DNA from: JAMLIA01 sp039810005
Lineage (GTDB): Bacteria > Chloroflexota > Chloroflexia > Thermomicrobiales > CFX8
Length of the DNA stretch: 23,979 bases
Reading direction: 5' to 3'
Assembly: GCA_039810005.1 (NCBI GenBank)
Contig: JBDHWD010000038.1
Span: forward strand, 1 to 23,979
The notes beneath the pieces are model-generated. The model had not been told where the DNA came from. It did not search any database and saw nothing but the letters and a program-made list of their open reading frames with translations. The position numbers were made by a program, and so were the translations under genes. The first letter of the stretch is position 1; every line of letters begins with the position of its first letter. Below are positions 21,545-23,979 of the stretch, in pieces.

Positions 21545-22915
21545 TCAGATGTAATCGAACAGCGGCGGGAAGACGACGACGATGGCGGCGGCCCAGAGGG
21601 CGTAGAGCGGGATGTAGCGGGTTTGCCACTGTTCGAGGCTGGCGAAGGTGCCGCGTCCGCGCAGGAACTGGACGTAGAGCACAGCCGACCAGGCGAGGTT
21701 CACCAGCAATAGCACGTTCACGCCCAGCGCAGCCGTCCGGTTCGGTGTGAAGCCGAAGTCGTTAATCCGCGAGGCAATTGCCCACAGCGCGACGGAGTTC
21801 GCCAGCAACGCGCTGACAACGAGGACCACCTGCAGCAGATCGAATGGGCCGGCCGGCGCGTGCTGATCGCGGGCTGAGATGGAATAGAGCAGCAGACCGA
21901 GGACGACGATCAGGAGCAGGTCGAACACGATCAGCGCGTCACGCTCGATGTCGATCCCGCGTCCGGTCCAGACCAGCGCGCCGAGGAACGCCAGCAGCAT
22001 CGCCGCGAACATCGGCGTGAACAGGCGCGTTAGCACCGGCGCCATGTTCTCGATCACACTCTGCTTGGCTTCAACCAGCCACGACGCGACAAGCACCGCG
22101 CCGACCGCGCCACACGGCAGCATCCACGACTCGAAGAAGCGCTCGATGTCGATCCCGATTGCCTGGAAGATGACGGCCATGACGCCCGTCAGAACGCCTC
22201 CGCCTAGCGCGATCAGGACGTAATAGATAAACAGCTCCCCGGAGAAGCGAATGAAATCCATGCGACCGCTGACCTCGCCCCAGCGGCTGCCGGCGTAGGC
22301 GATGCCCACCGCCAGCCAGAGCGCGATCGGCAGATGCAGCGCCGTCAGCACTTCGCTCGACCCCTCGCTGACGAACGGGTAGACATTGGCGAAAATGCCC
22401 GCCGCGATGAACGGCAATACCAGCCAGCGTGCTATCTGCCGGTCGAGTCGTCGCTTCCAGACGAAGTACAGCGTCAGGAACGGCAGGACGAACAGGCTGG
22501 CATTGCGTGCATAGAACCCCGCATCGTCATCGAGGTCGAGTCCGAACAGCGCCGGCAGCTTGACGGCGATCGCGGCGGCGATGGCCAGCCCGACAGCGAC
22601 GACCGCGTCGGTGCGGCGCACGCCAGTCGCTTCGGCGCTCTCCGGCGCGGCCACGACGAGTTGCTTCCAGAGTCGATCCGCGTGCTCGCGGGCAAACTCG
22701 CGCGAGAGGACATCGAGGCTGCCGATGCGCTTGACGGCGACGAGGAACGCTTCGTCGGTCGAGAGATCGGCCTCGACCAGCACATCGATCTGTTCGCGCA
22801 GATGGTCTTCGAGCTCCTCGACGTCGACCTGATGGATCGCCTGCCGACGCCGCAGGTAGGAGCGCCACAGGTCGATTTGATCCTCAAGCGACATCGCCGG
22901 CCCCTGAGCCGTCAT
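21545..22915 (-). CDS. Permease-prefix / DUF4153 membrane protein
   Basis: A 456-residue integral membrane protein. The N-terminal 90 residues are a soluble permease prefix domain (SLEDQIDLWRSYLRRRQAIHQVDVEELEDHLREQIDVL, then DEAFLVAVKRIG). About ten hydrophobic segments follow, with DUF4153 motifs in HLPIALWLAVGIAYAG, RMDFIRFSGELFIYYVLIALGGGVLTG, LPCGAVGAVLVASWLVEAKQSVIENMAPVL and FTPMFAAMLLAFL. Function unknown. The start ATG 22915 overlaps the PadR stop (ATGA on the minus strand); ATG 22894 at MSLEDQ is an alternative. Permease prefix domains commonly sit next to PadR regulators, as here, so PadR probably controls its expression. A terminator-like hairpin follows. Confidence 0.85.
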   Translation of the reverse strand: MTAQGPAMSLEDQIDLWRSYLRRRQAIHQVDVEELEDHLREQIDVLVEADLSTDEAFLVAVKRIGSLDVLSREFAREHADRLWKQLVVAAPESAEATGVRRTDAVVAVGLAIAAAIAVKLPALFGLDLDDDAGFYARNASLFVLPFLTLYFVWKRRLDRQIARWLVLPFIAAGIFANVYPFVSEGSSEVLTALHLPIALWLAVGIAYAGSRWGEVSGRMDFIRFSGELFIYYVLIALGGGVLTGVMAVIFQAIGIDIERFFESWMLPCGAVGAVLVASWLVEAKQSVIENMAPVLTRLFTPMFAAMLLAFLGALVWTGRGIDIERDALIVFDLLLIVVLGLLLYSISARDQHAPAGPFDLLQVVLVVSALLANSVALWAIASRINDFGFTPNRTAALGVNVLLLVNLAWSAVLYVQFLRGRGTFASLEQWQTRYIPLYALWAAAIVVVFPPLFDYI

Positions 22916-23304
22916 TGGCCGGCTCCTTCCGGGACAATCCCACCAATAGCTGAGCCTGACAGGGCATTCCAGATATTGCGCATGGTCGAATCGACCGCCA
23001 GCCACTGCCGGCGTTCCTCGACCAGCCGCTCCTCACCCTGCTCAGTGATGCGGTAGTACTTACGTCGTCGGCCAGTCTCAGCCGTCTCCCAGCGAGCCTC
23101 AATGTGGCCAAGCCGCTCCAGGCGGTGCAAGACGGGGTAGAGCATCCCGTCGGTCCACTCCATCCGCCCACCGGACACCTCCCGCACACGCTGCAGGATC
23201 GCGTAGCCGTAGCTATCTTCCTCGGCCAGGATCGCCAGAACGATCGGGGTCGACGACGCGGCGATCAGATCCTTGTTGATCTCCATCACGTCACTCAAAT
23301 GCAT
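22912..23304 (-). CDS. PadR-family transcriptional regulator
   Basis: A 130-residue winged-helix repressor. MEINKDLIAASSTPIVLAILAEEDSYGYAIL (7-37), the PadR N-terminus, is followed by GGRMEWTDGMLYPVLHRLERLGHIEARW (the recognition helix and wing) and GRRRKYYRITEQGEERL (wing and linker helix). ATG 23286 at MEINKDL is the usual family start; ATG 23304 adds six residues but has a GGAG only two bases away, so the shorter form may be correct. PadR proteins usually repress their own operon. Here the operon is padR-DUF4153, coupled by an ATGA overlap. A TATAAT and an imperfect palindrome lie upstream. Confidence 0.92.
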   Translation of the reverse strand: MHLSDVMEINKDLIAASSTPIVLAILAEEDSYGYAILQRVREVSGGRMEWTDGMLYPVLHRLERLGHIEARWETAETGRRRKYYRITEQGEERLVEERRQWLAVDSTMRNIWNALSGSAIGGIVPEGAGQ

Positions 23305-23620
23305 TGCTCCGATTCACTGCCATGCGTACCTTGCAGCATTATACATGGCGGTGTTAGGTATGGGGCGGAAAGGGTATCCACCATTGCACGGATGTTGTCA
23401 GAAGCGGTAGCCATCTCCGATTCCCGGAGGTCCCAGCGGGGAGACGGATTCTCCACTGCGTTCAGGTGCTATCAATGCGAGACTGTCGCGCCTCTCGGTA
23501 CGACAGTCATTCCTATGTCCTGCCATTTCGAGCGCGCGAGAAATCTCCCCCGCTCGATACCATCGAACTCAGCCGCTCCCCAGCCTTCCCGTGAATCTGT
23601 CATTCTGAATATTCGACCGT
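23305..23620. repeat. Non-coding stretch with short dispersed-repeat fragments
   Basis: No gene is seen upstream of padR. Small symmetric units follow one another: an 8-bp inverted repeat (GACTGTCG 23481-23488 with CGACAGTC 23501-23508), and a palindrome-like ATTTCGAGCGCGCGAGAAAT (23525-23544), reminiscent of 'catttcgagcgcagcgagaaatctc' intergenic repeats. GTGAATCTGTCA at 23591-23602 recurs at 23622-23633 and, inverted, near 23962-23973. The stretch looks like a landing zone for short repeats rather than coding DNA. Confidence 0.55.
23322..23346 (-). promoter_or_regulatory. padR -10 element and imperfect operator
   Basis: On the minus strand TATAAT (23343-23338) is a perfect -10, but no good -35 lies 16-18 bases upstream. 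ATGCGTA (23322-23328) and TATACAT (23340-23346) form an imperfect inverted repeat (five of seven) around the start-site region, similar in layout to PadR ATGT/ACAT sites. Tentative. Confidence 0.4.
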
Positions 23621-23974
23621 AGTGAATCTGTCAGGCGGGCCGCCGCCGATACGCTCGTAGGGACATGACCCGGCTTGTCCATCGCCGTGAGGCGATCACT
23701 TCCAGTTGAGCCATTGGCGTTCTGGACGTATCACCACCACATCGGCCTCGAAATGTAGGGGCGTATCGCATACGCCCGTTTGGCCACCATCCGATTCCGA
23801 TCGGCAGCCACGTGTCTGGTTGCCCATGCTGGATGGTCGTGTTTCTGGCCGGGGGTAAGCGATACGCCCCTACATTTTGGGGCCGGCGCGGGAGGGTCGC
23901 CTTACGGCGATGACAGCGCCAGCGCTGTCCCTACGCAAGGATCAAGGGCTCGATTCTCGCCTGACAGATTCACT
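23621..23974. repeat. Nested foldback repeat element, about 354 bp
   Basis: Four concentric inverted repeats share nearly the same centre. Outer: 17 bp perfect (23621-23637 with 23958-23974). Second: units 23656-23696 and 23897-23935, sharing CGTAGGGACA at the outside and ATCGCCGT-[G/A]-AGGCGA inside. Third: 19 bp perfect (23751-23769 with 23859-23877, around TAGGGGCGTATCGC). Inner: ACCATCC (23786-23792) with GGATGGT (23831-23837), with GGCAGCCA and TGGTTGCC closest to the centre. No open frame resembles a transposase. It is a MITE-like or composite palindromic element, complete at both outer ends within the window. Confidence 0.75.
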
Positions 23975-23979
23975 GCGCT

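Noticed and set aside
23104..23622. 172-codon plus-strand open frame over padR and beyond
   Set aside because: It overlaps the well-supported padR gene antisense and then runs into non-coding repeats.
23305..23979. CRISPR array in the repeat-rich right end
   Set aside because: The repeats are inverted and unevenly spaced, not direct copies with regular spacers, and no cas gene is present.

Overview
The window is 23,979 bp of high-GC bacterial DNA: dense coding, ATGA gene overlaps, frequent GTG/TTG starts, Shine-Dalgarno leaders and SigA-type promoters. No rRNA or tRNA gene gives a taxonomic anchor. The style of the proteins (toast-rack proteins, a permease-prefix/DUF4153 protein next to PadR, an ArsN1-like acetyltransferase, a PDGLE-type CbiN) and the short intergenic repeats suggest Chloroflexota, perhaps Thermomicrobia. 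That placement is inference only.

Layout. (1) Positions 1-8111, plus strand: an array of five major-facilitator (MFS) transporters, the first cut by the window edge. Four are clear paralogues of one MFS subfamily. Two soluble toast-rack/DUF4097 beta-solenoid proteins are interleaved. Most junctions overlap by ATGA or lie within 4-13 bp, so this looks like one translationally coupled operon; it is the most unusual gene arrangement here. A GNAT acetyltransferase follows (8153-8635) and ends at a strong hairpin shared with the convergent RpoD/SigA-type sigma factor gene (8723-9712, minus), which has two tandem promoters. (2) Positions 9890-10359 hold no recognisable gene. (3) Positions 10360-12430: a ketopantoate-reductase-family gene faces a cupin-tetR operon on the minus strand, whose consensus promoter carries a 20-bp palindrome at its start site, a likely TetR autoregulatory operator. 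(4) Positions 12553-15264: a CbiMNQO energy-coupling-factor cobalt/nickel importer with its own promoter and a second palindrome at the predicted start site. (5) Positions 15265-18420: a repeat-rich gap, an ArsN1-like acetyltransferase (minus), then an ECF sigma factor overlapping a single-pass membrane protein that is probably its anti-sigma factor. (6) Positions 18543-21234: NhaA Na+/H+ antiporter, then a class A beta-lactamase-fold serine hydrolase and a SnoaL-like protein on the minus strand. (7) Positions 21235-23304: two strong hairpins and a PadR regulator-DUF4153 membrane protein operon (minus). (8) Positions 23305-23979: non-coding, with short dispersed repeats and a nested foldback element of about 350 bp related to repeats at 15.3-15.5 kb.

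How it fits together. Most modules are transport or envelope functions with local regulators: efflux-type MFS proteins with envelope-stress-type toast-rack proteins, metal uptake, Na+/H+ exchange, an ECF/anti-sigma pair and a PadR-controlled membrane protein. The strongest candidates for something undescribed are the MFS/toast-rack array, the exact 18-residue solenoid inside it, and the nested foldback repeat at the right end.
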